From NCBI RefSeq assembly GCF_026898115.1, contig NZ_CP114036.1, positions 558,001 through 622,000 on the forward strand: DNA of 64,000 nt, written 5' to 3'. This document shows positions 50,156 to 59,401 of this stretch, in pieces. The first letter of the stretch is position 1. Each line of letters opens with the position of its first letter. Under the pieces are notes generated by a model. The model ran no database searches, had not been told where the DNA came from, and saw nothing but the letters and a program-made list of their open reading frames with translations. The position numbers were made by a program, and so were the translations under genes. This stretch comes from Streptomyces sp. S465 (GTDB lineage Bacteria; Actinomycetota; Actinomycetes; Streptomycetales; Streptomycetaceae).

Positions 50156-51328
50156 TCAGCCGCGTGCGGCGAGCAGATGGTCCATGGCGAGCTGGTCGAG
50201 GCGCTCGAAGGCCATGGCGCGCCCGGCGGCCGCCTCGACATCGAAGTCCTCGAAGGCGGTGCGGTCCGCCAGCAGCGCCGCCGGGGTCTCGCCCTCGTTC
50301 AGGGTCGGCTCGCCCAGCTGGTCCAGGCGCGAGGCGCGCAGCGCCTCCTGGACCTCGGGGTCGGCGCGGAAGGCGGCCGCCCGCTCCTTGAGGATGAGGT
50401 AGTTGCGCATGCAGCCCGCCGCCGAGTCCCAGACGCCCGCGATGTCCTCGGTGCGCGGGGGCTTGAAGTCGAAGTGGCGCGGGCCCTCGTAGCCGCCCGT
50501 CTCCAGCAGGTCGACCAGCCAGAAGGCGGCCCGCAGATCGCCCGCGCCGAACCGCAGGTCCTGGTCGTACTTGATGCCGTTCTGGCCGTTGAGGTCGATG
50601 TGGAAGAGCTTGCCGGCCCACAGTGCCTGGGCGATGCCGTGCGGGAAGTTCAGCCCGGCCATCTGCTCGTGGCCGACCTCGGGGTTGACGCCGTACAGCT
50701 CGGGCCGCTCCAGCCGCTCGATGAAGGCCAGGGCGTGGCCGACGGTCGGCAGCAGGATGTCGCCGCGCGGCTCGTTGGGCTTGGGCTCGATGGCGAAGCG
50801 CAGATCGTAGCCCTGCTCGGTGACATAGGCGCCGAGCAGGTCGAACGCCTCCTTCATCCGGTCCAGCGCGGCGCGCACGTCCTTGGCGCCGCCGGACTCC
50901 GCGCCCTCGCGGCCGCCCCAGGCCACATAGGTCTTGGCGCCCAGTTCGACGGCGAGGTCGATGTTGCGCATGGTCTTGCGCAGCGCGTAGCGGCGTACGT
51001 CGCGGTCGTTGGCGGTGAACGCGCCGTCCTTGAAGACCGGGTGGGTGAAGAGGTTGGTGGTGGCCATGGGCACGGTCATCCCGGTCGCGTCCAGGGCCTG
51101 CCGGAAGCGCTTGATGTGCGATTCGCGCTCGGTCTCCGAGGCGCCGAAGGGGATGAGGTCGTCGTCGTGGAAGGTCACGCCGTACGCGCCGAGTTCGGCG
51201 AGCCGGGTCACGGACTCCACGGGGTCGAGCGCCGGGCGGGTGGCATCGCCGAACGGGTCCCGGCCCTGCCAGCCGACCGTCCACAGTCCGAAGGTGAACC
51301 TGTCCTCGGGGGTGGGGTTGTAGCTCAT
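50156..51328 (-). CDS. xylA: Xylose isomerase
   Basis: TIM-barrel isomerase of 390 residues converting D-xylose to D-xylulose (and glucose to fructose). The Streptomyces-type start [30 protein letters not shown] is followed by metal and catalytic segments: [19 protein letters not shown] (catalytic His), [90 protein letters not shown]. It is divergent from xylB and the xylose regulator, the normal layout. ATG 51328 is set by GGGAG five bases upstream; the GTG just before it (51331) is too close. Confidence 0.97.
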   Translation of the reverse strand: MSYNPTPEDRFTFGLWTVGWQGRDPFGDATRPALDPVESVTRLAELGAYGVTFHDDDLIPFGASETERESHIKRFRQALDATGMTVPMATTNLFTHPVFKDGAFTANDRDVRRYALRKTMRNIDLAVELGAKTYVAWGGREGAESGGAKDVRAALDRMKEAFDLLGAYVTEQGYDLRFAIEPKPNEPRGDILLPTVGHALAFIERLERPELYGVNPEVGHEQMAGLNFPHGIAQALWAGKLFHIDLNGQNGIKYDQDLRFGAGDLRAAFWLVDLLETGGYEGPRHFDFKPPRTEDIAGVWDSAAGCMRNYLILKERAAAFRADPEVQEALRASRLDQLGEPTLNEGETPAALLADRTAFEDFDVEAAAGRAMAFERLDQLAMDHLLAARG

Positions 51329-51331
51329 CAC

Positions 51332-51446
51332 GGCTCCCTCGCCTATTTCGTCATGGCGCTTTACAAATTAGTATGCGCGAGCATTCCGGGGAAGCCCCGT
51401 ACCACCCGCACACCGCACGACCCAAGGACACAAGGGAGAGCGCGAG
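51332..51446. promoter_or_regulatory. Divergent xylA/xylB promoter region
   Basis: The 115-base gap holds an unusually AT-rich patch (TTTACAAATTAGTATG, about 51360-51375) in otherwise GC-rich DNA, placed for both promoters and likely the binding site of the ROK regulator encoded after xylB. I cannot define a clean palindrome there. Confidence 0.5.
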
Positions 51447-52901
51447 ATGGCAGCAGCAGCCGTGCCCGTGCCGCAAGGACCGCTCGTCGTCGGCGTGGAC
51501 AGCTCCACGCAGTCGACCAAGGCGCTCGTCGTCGACTCCGCGACCGGCGCGGTCGTCGCCCGGGGACAGGCCCCGCACACCGTCGGCGGCGGTGACGGCA
51601 CCGGTAAGGAGTCCGTCCCCGAGCAGTGGTGGGAGGCGCTGACCGAGGCGCTGCGCCAGTGCGGGACCCCGGCCCGGGAGGCGGCCGCGGTCTCCGTGGG
51701 CGGCCAGCAGCACGGGCTGGTCACGCTGGACGCCTCGGGCCGCTCGGTGCGGCCCGCCCTGCTGTGGAACGATGTGCGCTCCGCGCCGCAGCGCGACCGG
51801 CTCATCGAGGAGCTGGGCGGCCCGAAGACCTGGGCGGAGCGGATCGGCAGCGTGCCCCCGACGTCGTTCACCGTCACCAAGTGGGCCTGGCTGATGGAGA
51901 ACGAGCCGGAGGCGGCGCGCGCCACCGCGGCCGTCCGGCTCCCTCACGACTATCTCACCGAGCGACTCACCGGCTACGGCACCACCGACCGCGGCGAAGC
52001 CTCGGGCAGCGGCTGGTGGGCCTCGGGCACCGAGTCCTACGACGAGGAGATCCTGGACCTGATCGGGCTCTCCCCCGAGCTGCTGCCGCGCGTGCTGCGC
52101 CACGGCGAGGCCGCCGGGACCGTGCGGGAGCTGCCCGATCTGCCGCTGCCCACCGGCGCCCTGGTGGCCACCGGCACGGGCGACAACATGGCGGCCGCCC
52201 TGGGGCTCGGCCTGCGCCCGGGACAGCCGGTGCTGAGCCTGGGCACCTCCGGCACCGTCTACGCGGTCTCGGTACACCGGCCCGCCGACCCCACCGGGGT
52301 GGTCGCCGGCTTCGCCGACACGCGTGACGCATGGCTGCCGCTGGCCTGCACGCTCAACTGCACGCTCGCGGTCGACCGGATCGCGGCACTGCTGGGCCGC
52401 GACCGGGAGGCGGTGGAGCCGGGCGGCTCGACCGTGCTGCTGCCGTTCCTCGACGGTGAGCGCACCCCCAACCTGCCGCACGCCTCCGGGCTGCTGCACG
52501 GTCTGCGCCACGACACCACACCGGGCCAGGTGCTCCAGGCCGCCTACGACGGCGCCGTCTTCGCCCTGCTCACCGCGCTGGACCAGGTGCTGGACGAGGA
52601 CGCGGCGCCCGACGCCCCGCTGCTGCTCATCGGCGGCGGCGCCAAGGGCACGGCGTGGCGGGAGACGGTCCTGCGGCTGAGCGGACGCCCGGTACGGGTG
52701 CCCCGGGCCGAGGAACTGGTCGCCCTCGGGGCCGCCGCGCAGGCCGCGGGGCTGGTACTGGGCGAGGACCCGGCGGCGGTGGCGCGGCGCTGGCAGACCG
52801 CCGAGGGGCCGTCCTTCGATCCGGTACCCCGCGACGAGGCGGCCCTGGAGCGGCTCTCCCGGGTGCTGTCCGACGCGGACGGCCTGCTGCGCCGCGGCTG
52901 A
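51447..52901 (+). CDS. xylB: Xylulokinase
   Basis: FGGY-family sugar kinase of 484 residues phosphorylating D-xylulose for the pentose phosphate pathway. The ATP site phosphate 1 motif is VVGVDSSTQSTKALVVD, the family signature region VSVGGQQHGLVTLD and LLWNDVRS, the second half has VATGTGDNMAAALGLGL, LSLGTSGTVYAV and LLLIGGGAKGTAWRE. It starts at ATG 51447 with GGGAGAG upstream and faces xylA. Normal metabolic kinase; the N-terminus has no long disordered extension. Confidence 0.96.
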   Translation: MAAAAVPVPQGPLVVGVDSSTQSTKALVVDSATGAVVARGQAPHTVGGGDGTGKESVPEQWWEALTEALRQCGTPAREAAAVSVGGQQHGLVTLDASGRSVRPALLWNDVRSAPQRDRLIEELGGPKTWAERIGSVPPTSFTVTKWAWLMENEPEAARATAAVRLPHDYLTERLTGYGTTDRGEASGSGWWASGTESYDEEILDLIGLSPELLPRVLRHGEAAGTVRELPDLPLPTGALVATGTGDNMAAALGLGLRPGQPVLSLGTSGTVYAVSVHRPADPTGVVAGFADTRDAWLPLACTLNCTLAVDRIAALLGRDREAVEPGGSTVLLPFLDGERTPNLPHASGLLHGLRHDTTPGQVLQAAYDGAVFALLTALDQVLDEDAAPDAPLLLIGGGAKGTAWRETVLRLSGRPVRVPRAEELVALGAAAQAAGLVLGEDPAAVARRWQTAEGPSFDPVPRDEAALERLSRVLSDADGLLRRG

Positions 52902-52984
52902 GCACCGCGCGTGGCGGCCGGGCGGCCCCGGTGTCGTACCGGCCCGGCACAATGAGCGGATCGGGCGAGAGGAGACGGATTCAG

Positions 52985-54244
52985 GTGGCAGCGCCACTGC
53001 CCAACACCCAGCAGGCGATGCGCCGGCGCAATCTCTCCCTCGTGCTGCACGCCGTGGCCGCCCACGGCCCGCTGTCCCGTGCGTCGGTGGCGGCCCGGGT
53101 GGGGCTGACCCGGGCCGCCGTCTCCACGCTCGTCGACGAGCTGATCCGGGACGGCCTGCTGGTCGAGCTGGGCCCCTCCCGGCCCGGCACGGTCGGCCGT
53201 CCCGGCAGCGCCCTGCAACTCAATGAGCGCGGTCCGGCCGGGCTCGGCGCGGAGATCGGGGTGGACCACCTCGCGGTGTGCGCGGTGGACCTGACCGGGC
53301 GGGTGCGGGCCCGTACGGAGGTCGCGTCGGCCAACCGTGACCGTTCACCGGCCCCGGTGCTCGCCCAGCTCTCCGCCCTGGTCGGTGAGGTCGCGGCGGA
53401 GGCCGGACGGGACGGGCTGCGACCGGTGGGGCTCGCGGTCGCGGTGCCCGGTCTGGTGGCACGGGACGCGTCCCTGGTCGTGCGCGCCCCCAATCTCGGC
53501 TGGGAGGGGGTGGACATCGGCCCCGGGCTGCGCGCGGCGCTGCCCGGTCTGCCGGTGGCCGTCGACAACGAGGCGAATCTGGGCGCGCTCGCCGAGCTGT
53601 GGCGGGGCGGCCACGACCCGGCTCCCCGGGACTTCGTCCATGTCTCGGCCGAGATCGGCATCGGCGCCGCGGTCGTGCTCGACGGACGGCTGCTGCGCGG
53701 CACCCACGGTTTCGCGGGTGAGCTGGGCCATGTGCCGGTACGTCCCGAGGGGCCCGCGTGCGCCTGCGGCGGACGCGGCTGTCTGGAGCAGTACGCGGGC
53801 GAGGAGGCGGTGCTGCGGGCGAGCGGCCTGTCCCCCGAGCAGGCCGCGGCCGAACACCCGGGCCCCGGCGGTCGTATCGCCCTGCTGGCCGTGCGGGCGG
53901 CGGGCGGCGACCGGCAGGTGCGGCGCGCGCTGCGCGGGGCGGGCTCGGCGCTCGGCATCGCCCTCGCGGGCGCGGTGAACCTCCTGGACCCGGAGAGGGT
54001 GGTGCTCGGCGGCGCGCTGACGCCGCTGGCGCCCTGGCTGCTGCCCGCCCTGGAGCGGGAGCTGGGCCGGCGGCTCGCCGACCCGGCCCGTCCGGGCGGC
54101 GGGGCGGTGACGGTCTCCCGGCTCGGCCCGGACGGTCCGCTGCTGGGCGCGGCCAGTTCGGTGGTGCAGGCGGTCCTCGACGATCCGGCGAGGTTCAGGG
54201 ACCTCGCCGGGGACGGGGCCGGGCTCAGAGGAAGCGATGCATGA
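52985..54244 (+). CDS. ROK-family transcriptional regulator (XylR-like)
   Basis: Regulator of 419 residues. An N-terminal winged helix (TQQAMRRRNLSLVLHAVAAHGPLSRASVAARVGLTRAAVSTLVDELIRDGLL) is joined to a ROK sugar-kinase-like domain with VAVPGLVARDASLVVRAPNLGW, VDNEANLGALAELW and the zinc-type motif GHVPVRPEGPACACGGRGCLEQYAGE. Such proteins repress xylose genes until xylose binds. It follows xylB (83-base gap) in the same direction and probably acts on the xylA/xylB gap. GTG 52985 with AGAGGAG ten bases upstream is preferred; ATG 52952 in frame would add 11 residues. Confidence 0.9.
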   Translation: MAAPLPNTQQAMRRRNLSLVLHAVAAHGPLSRASVAARVGLTRAAVSTLVDELIRDGLLVELGPSRPGTVGRPGSALQLNERGPAGLGAEIGVDHLAVCAVDLTGRVRARTEVASANRDRSPAPVLAQLSALVGEVAAEAGRDGLRPVGLAVAVPGLVARDASLVVRAPNLGWEGVDIGPGLRAALPGLPVAVDNEANLGALAELWRGGHDPAPRDFVHVSAEIGIGAAVVLDGRLLRGTHGFAGELGHVPVRPEGPACACGGRGCLEQYAGEEAVLRASGLSPEQAAAEHPGPGGRIALLAVRAAGGDRQVRRALRGAGSALGIALAGAVNLLDPERVVLGGALTPLAPWLLPALERELGRRLADPARPGGGAVTVSRLGPDGPLLGAASSVVQAVLDDPARFRDLAGDGAGLRGSDA

Positions 54245-54713
54245 TGTGCAGCCCCACATAGCCCTTGGTGGGGTGGTCGAACGCCTGGGGAACGGTGCCG
54301 ATCACCTCGAAGCCGAGTGAGCGCCACAGCGCCACCGCCCGGGTGTTGCTCTCCACCACGGCGTTGAACTGCATTGCCCGGTAGCCCTCGGCGCGCGCCC
54401 ACTCCAGGACGTGCTCACCCAGCGCCCGACCCACACCGCGCCCGCCGTGCTCGGGGGCCACCATGAAACTGGCCCCCGCGACATGCGCGCCGGGCCCCAT
54501 CTGGTTCGGGTTCATCTTGGCCGAGCCGAGGACCACGCCGTCGGAATCGGTGGCGACGACGGTACGGCTCGGGGGCTTCAGCATCCAGATGTCGCGGGCC
54601 CGGTCCTCGGCCATGTCGCGGGGGTAGGTGTAGGTCTCGCCCGCGGCGACGATACGGCGCAGGAAGGCCCATATGGCGGGCCAGTCCTCGGCGGTGGCGG
54701 TCCTGATCAACAT
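54225..54713 (-). CDS. GNAT-family N-acetyltransferase
   Basis: Acetyl-CoA-dependent acetyltransferase of 162 residues. The start IRTATAEDWPAIWAFLRRIVAAGETYTYP is typical for phosphinothricin-acetyltransferase-like GNATs; the acetyl-CoA loop is VAPEHGGRGVGRALGEHVLEWARAEGYRAMQFNAVVESNTRAVALWRSLGFEVIGTVP. Substrate unknown. Its 3' end overlaps the ROK gene by 20 bases (convergent). ATG 54713. Confidence 0.9.
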   Translation of the reverse strand: MLIRTATAEDWPAIWAFLRRIVAAGETYTYPRDMAEDRARDIWMLKPPSRTVVATDSDGVVLGSAKMNPNQMGPGAHVAGASFMVAPEHGGRGVGRALGEHVLEWARAEGYRAMQFNAVVESNTRAVALWRSLGFEVIGTVPQAFDHPTKGYVGLHIMHRFL

Positions 54714-55188
54714 GCGGCCCAGGATGGCGGCGGACCCGGTGGACCCGCGAACGGTTTTTCAAGGCCGCGCTCGCTCCAGGCACACCCACCGCTTCGACCT
54801 GCTTCGATCATGTGCGCCCCTGAGACCGCCGGCCGGGCAACAGCCCCGCCTGCCACGGCGAGGGGAAACACCTGCAATCCCATCGGCATCCAGACGTGAA
54901 ATCACCGCAGTGACACCAGAAAACCCAATGGCCGATTGGACGCCAGAACATATGCGACAAAATTCCATCGATCGGGCGCGAATCCGTCGGCGCGCAAACC
55001 GAGGCAACGTCCGCCAGCTGCCAGCAGGCTCAATCATCACGCCGAGAGTGCTCGCGCGCCGAGAAAACAGATCGAGACAATCACGGCAGTTTACGCCGAT
55101 GTAACCCAGAGTAGCTGTGTGCGATCATTCCGCAGGCGAGGATGGCGGCTGAAAGGATCATTCGGTCACGCCGATTCCGGGGGTATTG
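54714..55188. other. 475-base gene-free region with falling GC content
   Basis: No credible coding frame. From about 54890 the sequence becomes markedly less GC-rich than the rest of the window and stays so through the IMPase and dxs genes. The direct repeat GATCATTC occurs at 55133-55140 and 55156-55163, start points 23 bases apart, shortly before the IMPase start; it may be an activator site. No insertion-sequence ends or tRNA found. Confidence 0.5.
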
Positions 55189-55998
55189 ATGCAAGAAAAT
55201 AAAACGCTGGTCACTTCTGCGCGGGGGAGCGTGGACTTACCGTATGCGGCCCTGGCACTGGAGGCGGCCGAGGAAGGCGCCAAGGCCATTGATGAGCACG
55301 CCGCGGAATTCCTCCAGTCGGTGACCAGCAAGGGAGCCCGCTACGACCTTGTGACGCGCGCCGACAAGGAAGCGGAGCGCGCGATCATCCACCACCTCTC
55401 GACCCGAAGCCCGAGCGACGGAATCCTCGCCGAGGAGACCGGATCGCGGGAGGGGACCTCTGGGTTGCGGTGGGTGATCGACCCGATCGACGGGACCACG
55501 AACTTCGTGCACGGGCGACGCGACTTCGCCGTCTCGGTCGGGCTCGAGTCACGCGACGGGATCTTCGCGGGTGCCGTGGTCCGGCCCGCTCACGGCGACT
55601 GGGCCGCGGCGGAAGGAGACCGGGTCTTCTCCAGCGCAGGACACCGGATGTCGGTCTCCTCGGTCCGGGTGAACGAGGCCCTGGTCGCAGTCGGCCTCTG
55701 CCACGACGCCACCGCACGGGCGTTCACCCTGCGGCAGATCGTGCCGGCCCTGGTCGCCCAGGTCCAGGACTGGCGCTGGGTGGGATCCGCCGCCTGCGAT
55801 CTCTTCTCGGTGGCCGACGGCTCACTCGACGGCTACGTCGGAATCAATCTCAGCATCTGGGACATCGCAGCCGGTATCGCTCTGGTGAAGGCCGCCGGGG
55901 GTCAGTGCGAAACCGTTCGGGCCGGGCAGATCGACGCTTTCCTCGCGGGATCTCCCGAAGTCGTCGCGGGACTGAAGCACGCCCTCATCAACCTGTGA
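55189..55998 (+). CDS. Inositol monophosphatase-family phosphatase, with TTA codon
   Basis: Mg-dependent phosphatase of 269 residues. The family motifs are EETG in [32 protein letters not shown] (metal-binding DPIDGT) and the C-terminal [20 protein letters not shown] (WD metal ligand). Such enzymes act on inositol-1-phosphate, fructose-1,6-bisphosphate, histidinol phosphate or related small phosphates; which one is open. Codon 17 is TTA (55237-55239), and GC is low for Streptomyces, suggesting bldA dependence and possibly recent transfer. GGGGG five bases before ATG 55189 is the ribosome-binding site. dxs follows after 31 bases in the same direction, so they are probably one operon. Confidence 0.88.
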   Translation: MQENKTLVTSARGSVDLPYAALALEAAEEGAKAIDEHAAEFLQSVTSKGARYDLVTRADKEAERAIIHHLSTRSPSDGILAEETGSREGTSGLRWVIDPIDGTTNFVHGRRDFAVSVGLESRDGIFAGAVVRPAHGDWAAAEGDRVFSSAGHRMSVSSVRVNEALVAVGLCHDATARAFTLRQIVPALVAQVQDWRWVGSAACDLFSVADGSLDGYVGINLSIWDIAAGIALVKAAGGQCETVRAGQIDAFLAGSPEVVAGLKHALINL

Positions 55999-56029
55999 AC
56001 TCCTGGGAAACGGTGCAGAAAGGAATCCC

Positions 56030-57979
56030 ATGGTGCAACTGCTCAACGAGATCAGCTCCCCGGAAGACCTGCACAAGCTGTCCGAAGGGGAGTTGGAACG
56101 CCTTGCCTCGGAGATACGCACCTTCCTCATCGAGCACGTCTCACAGACCGGTGGTCACCTGGGTCCCAATCTCGGCGTAGTAGAACTCACATTAGCGCTG
56201 CACCGGGTTTTCGATTCTCCCAAGGATTCCATCGTGTGGGACACCGGACACCAGTCCTATGTCCACAAGATCGTCACGGGGCGCCGGCACATGTTCCCCA
56301 CGCTCCGCACGAAGGGCGGCCTCTCGGGCTATCCGTCACGAGCGGAATCCGCACACGACCTGGTCGAGAACTCCCATGCCTCCACGGCCCTCGCCTACGC
56401 CGACGGATTGTCCAAGGCGTACGCGCTGCGGGGCGAGGTCGATCGGTGCACGGTGGCAGTCATCGGTGATGGTGCCTTGACAGGCGGCATGGCATGGGAG
56501 GCTCTGAACAACATCGCGTCGGCGGGCAGCTCCAGGCCCCTGGTGATCGTCGTCAACGACAACGGCCGCTCCTACTCGCCCACGGTCGGAGGGCTGGCGC
56601 GGCACCTCTCGGCGCTGCGGACCCTGCCGGCGTACGAGAGGTTCCTGGCAGCCGGTAAGGAGCTCCTCGACCGTACGCCCGTCGTCGGCAATCCCGTCTA
56701 CGGGGCCCTGCACGGCGTCAAGCAGGGACTCAAGGACATCGTGGCACCGCAGGCGCTCTTCGAAGATCTCGGTATCAAGTACGTCGGGCCGGTGGACGGA
56801 CACGACGTCACCGAGTTGGAGAACTCCCTGCGCCTGGCCAAGGGGTTCGGAAGTCCGGTCATCGTCCACTGCATCACGGAGAAGGGACGCGGATACAGCC
56901 CTGCCGAACGGGACGAAGCCGAACGGTTCCACGCCGTGGGAAAGATCGACTCCCGCACCGGGGAAGCGTCGTCGGACGGTTCCCAGAGCTGGACGTCCGT
57001 CTTCGCCGCGGAAATCGCCGAGATCGGTGCGGAGAACCCGAGCGTCACCGCCATCACGGCGGCCATGCAAGGTCCGGTCGGACTGGGTGAGTTCGGCAAA
57101 CGCCACCCCGACCGGTTCTTCGACGTCGGGATCGCGGAACAGCACGCGGTCACCTCGGCGGCCGGCATGGCGATGGCTGGTCTGCATCCCGTCGTCGCCG
57201 TGTACTCCACCTTCCTGAACCGGGCCTTCGATCAGCTCCTCATGGACGTCGCCCTGCACCGGTGCGGCGTGACGTTCGTACTGGACCGCGCCGGCATCAC
57301 CGGCAGTGATGGTGCCAGCCACAACGGCATGTGGGATCTGTCCCTGCTCAACATGGTTCCCCACCTGCGCGTGGCCGTCCCCCGGGACGCCGACACCCTT
57401 CGTGAAGAACTCCGCGAGGCCGTCGACGTCACGGACGCGCCGACAGCCCTGCGCTTCCCCAAAGGCGCGGTCGAGCCCACCGTGCCCGCGCTCGAACGCA
57501 GGCACGGCGTCGACGTGCTGTACGCATCCGAGCAGCGCGGCGTACTGATCGTCGGTGTGGGCGCCATGGCAGGTCCGTGCGTACGCGTAGCGCACCGGCT
57601 CTCCGACGACGGCGTCGACGCCACGGTCATCGACCCGAGGTGGGTCAAGCCGGTTCCCGAGGGACTCGTCCGGCTGGCCCGTGGATATCGTCATGTCGTC
57701 ACCGTGGAGGACAGTGGACGCATGGGGGGCGTGGGGGCAGCCGTGACGCAGGCGCTGCGTGATGCCCGTGTCGCCGTTCCGGTGGACGTCATCGGCATTC
57801 CCCAACAGTTCCTCGACCACGGGTCGCGCGGTGAACTCCTCGCGGAACTGGGACTCGCCGAGGACGCCCTGCACCAGGCCATCTACGGCGCCGTGGACCT
57901 CGGCCCGAGCAGGAACGGGGGCCGGCGCCGGGGAGGGGGAATCCCGAGCAACCTGGTGCCGATCGCCGACAACGCCTGA
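56030..57979 (+). CDS. dxs: 1-deoxy-D-xylulose-5-phosphate synthase, with TTA codon and extended C-terminus
   Basis: Thiamine-diphosphate enzyme of 649 residues making DXP from pyruvate and glyceraldehyde-3-phosphate, the first step of isoprenoid precursor supply. Key parts: [39 protein letters not shown]-Mg motif [17 protein letters not shown]...[10 protein letters not shown], the catalytic Glu in [17 protein letters not shown], and [15 protein letters not shown]. All catalytic residues are present. After the conserved end ([12 protein letters not shown]) there is a basic Gly/Arg-rich tail of about 25 residues ([16 protein letters not shown], then NLVPIADNA). Codon 55 is TTA (56192-56194). 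AAAGGAA precedes ATG 56030. In operon with the IMPase gene; a terminator follows. Dedicated dxs copies usually feed secondary terpenoid pathways, but no terpene cyclase is in the window. Confidence 0.95.
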   Translation: MVQLLNEISSPEDLHKLSEGELERLASEIRTFLIEHVSQTGGHLGPNLGVVELTLALHRVFDSPKDSIVWDTGHQSYVHKIVTGRRHMFPTLRTKGGLSGYPSRAESAHDLVENSHASTALAYADGLSKAYALRGEVDRCTVAVIGDGALTGGMAWEALNNIASAGSSRPLVIVVNDNGRSYSPTVGGLARHLSALRTLPAYERFLAAGKELLDRTPVVGNPVYGALHGVKQGLKDIVAPQALFEDLGIKYVGPVDGHDVTELENSLRLAKGFGSPVIVHCITEKGRGYSPAERDEAERFHAVGKIDSRTGEASSDGSQSWTSVFAAEIAEIGAENPSVTAITAAMQGPVGLGEFGKRHPDRFFDVGIAEQHAVTSAAGMAMAGLHPVVAVYSTFLNRAFDQLLMDVALHRCGVTFVLDRAGITGSDGASHNGMWDLSLLNMVPHLRVAVPRDADTLREELREAVDVTDAPTALRFPKGAVEPTVPALERRHGVDVLYASEQRGVLIVGVGAMAGPCVRVAHRLSDDGVDATVIDPRWVKPVPEGLVRLARGYRHVVTVEDSGRMGGVGAAVTQALRDARVAVPVDVIGIPQQFLDHGSRGELLAELGLAEDALHQAIYGAVDLGPSRNGGRRRGGGIPSNLVPIADNA

Positions 57980-58061
57980 TGAGGCGGCCACCGGGCCTCG
58001 TACGCCACCGCGGCCAACGAGGTGACGGAGCCCGCTCACGGTGAGACAGGTGCCATGCGGA

Positions 58062-58090
58062 AGGGGTGCTCCTCGATCAGGGGCACCCCT
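58062..58090. terminator. Terminator after dxs
   Basis: AGGGGTGC (58062-58069) pairs with GCACCCCT (58083-58090) across 13 bases, followed by CTTCGTGTTC, moderately T-rich on the plus strand. It is 83 bases after the dxs stop and before the end of the convergent phosphodiesterase gene. Confidence 0.75.
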
Positions 58091-58132
58091 CTTCGTGTTC
58101 CGCCGGTGGCCGCCCGGGAGCCGTACGGCGCG

Positions 58133-58993
58133 TCAGTGGGCGTCGCGCAGGAAAACCTCCAGCCCCGCCAGGTCGTCGGTGTTGAGGTAGTCCACATCGG
58201 CGGCCAGGAGCTCACGCCACAGGGCGTCGCGTTCCGGCCCGGCCACGTCCGGGGTGGCCCAGAAACGCACGGCCTGCCGGGCGGCGTGCGCGGAGGCGAC
58301 CAGGCGGCGCAGCGTCTCGCGCTCCGCCGGCGGTATCGGCCCGGCTCCCGTCCAGGTGAAGGACTTGGTCCAGTCCGCGCTGATGAGCGGGACGAAGGAG
58401 GCGGGCACGCCCGTGCCGAGGTCCTCCAGGCGTCCGTCGTAGAAGGCGTGGCGCACCTTCTCGGCCTCCATGGGGGCGCGTGCGCCGCGGTCGCCGGAGA
58501 TGACGGCGGTCACCGCGCCGCGGCGCACCCGGCCGCCGACCCCGCCGTAGGCGGCGCTGAACAGGTGGCCGTAGCGGCGCAGCCGCTTGGCCAGTTCCCG
58601 ATAGGTGGGCTCCCCGGCGGTCTTGATGTCGATCAGCAGTTGCAGGGACAGGTCGTAGCCGCGGTAGACCCGGCCTCCGCCCGCCTTCACCCGCCGGGCC
58701 AGCGGGTCGAGGTAGAGCGACTCCAGGGTGCGGGTGGGGTCCAGCTCGGTGGCGTCGTGGGCGACCAGCAACTGGCCGTCGACCAGCCAGATGTCGGCCT
58801 CCACACTGCCGAAGCCGTGGGCGAGCGCGTCGGTGAGCGGGTGCGGGTGCTCGTAGTCGTTGTGGGCGTGGGCTCTGGCCAGCGGCCGCTCGCCCTTCGA
58901 AGCGGACGTGCTCGCGAACGCGGGCGCGGCCGCGCCGCCCGCCAGAGCTGCTCCGAGGGTGAGGACAAAGGCACGGCGTGTACGGCGGACCAT
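58133..58993 (-). CDS. Tat-exported phosphodiesterase, GDPD/PI-PLC-like
   Basis: Exported protein of 286 residues. The N-terminus RRTRRAFVLTLGAALAGGAAAPAFAS is a twin-arginine signal (TRRAFVL motif) ending near residue 28. The catalytic part begins LARAHAHNDYEHPHPLTDALAHGFGSVEADIWLVDGQLLVAHD, the HxHNDYxH and EADI...HD pattern of glycerophosphodiester phosphodiesterases and bacterial PI-specific phospholipase C-like proteins; further strands LLIDIKT and VDYLNTDDLAGL fit a TIM barrel. Probably cleaves glycerophosphodiesters or phosphoinositides outside the cell. ATG 58993 has GGGAGG four bases upstream. Regulated separately from dxs (convergent). Confidence 0.85.
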   Translation of the reverse strand: MVRRTRRAFVLTLGAALAGGAAAPAFASTSASKGERPLARAHAHNDYEHPHPLTDALAHGFGSVEADIWLVDGQLLVAHDATELDPTRTLESLYLDPLARRVKAGGGRVYRGYDLSLQLLIDIKTAGEPTYRELAKRLRRYGHLFSAAYGGVGGRVRRGAVTAVISGDRGARAPMEAEKVRHAFYDGRLEDLGTGVPASFVPLISADWTKSFTWTGAGPIPPAERETLRRLVASAHAARQAVRFWATPDVAGPERDALWRELLAADVDYLNTDDLAGLEVFLRDAH

Positions 58994-59401
58994 GGGGCCT
59001 CCCGGCTCTCGTCCCGGCGTGATGCCGGATACGCACGATGGACGCCAGTGAGTATCGGGGGCCCGTGCGCCCAAGGGGCAGTGGTGTGCGAAGAGTTCCA
59101 CGGGTGGTCCCCGGCCATTTCCTCGCCGTTCCCGAGGTGCCGGGGCGGTGGCGGCGGTGCCCGCCCGCGGGGCGCGGGGCGGACGCGCGGGCGCCGGGTG
59201 CACGGCGGCTGTCCGTCCTCCGGGACAATCCGTCCGTCCTCCGGGGCAATCGGAGTGTTTACCCGTCCGCGGCGGTGGTCATTACCGTATCCAGGCACTC
59301 TTTTGAGTGAATGCATCGCCCAAAATCCGCTGATAGCTTGGCAGTTGCTCGAGCGCGGAATTACTCCTCAGGGTGCGTACAGGGATGGGTGAGCATTCAC
59401 G
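58994..59401. other. 408-base region upstream of the encapsulin genes
   Basis: No credible gene. It should hold the phosphodiesterase promoter (left part) and the encapsulin promoter (right part). A small perfect hairpin CACTC-TTTT-GAGTG lies at 59296-59309 and TGAATGC (59308) is mirrored by GCATTCA just before the shell start (59392-59398). The last 150 bases are AT-richer than the surroundings, as expected for a promoter; no -10/-35 pair is convincing. The Shine-Dalgarno of the first shell gene is weak (GGTGAG). Confidence 0.5.

Noticed and set aside
51447..52901. Xylulokinase as cargo of the Family 2B encapsulins, since xylulose kinases have been listed among Family 2B cargo.
   Set aside because: It sits 7 kb away in a normal xylA-xylB-regulator locus, shares no operon with the shell genes and has no long disordered terminal extension.
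54714..55188. Insertion sequence or attachment site explaining the low-GC region before the IMPase gene.
   Set aside because: No inverted terminal repeats, target duplications, tRNA fragment or integrase/transposase frame could be found.
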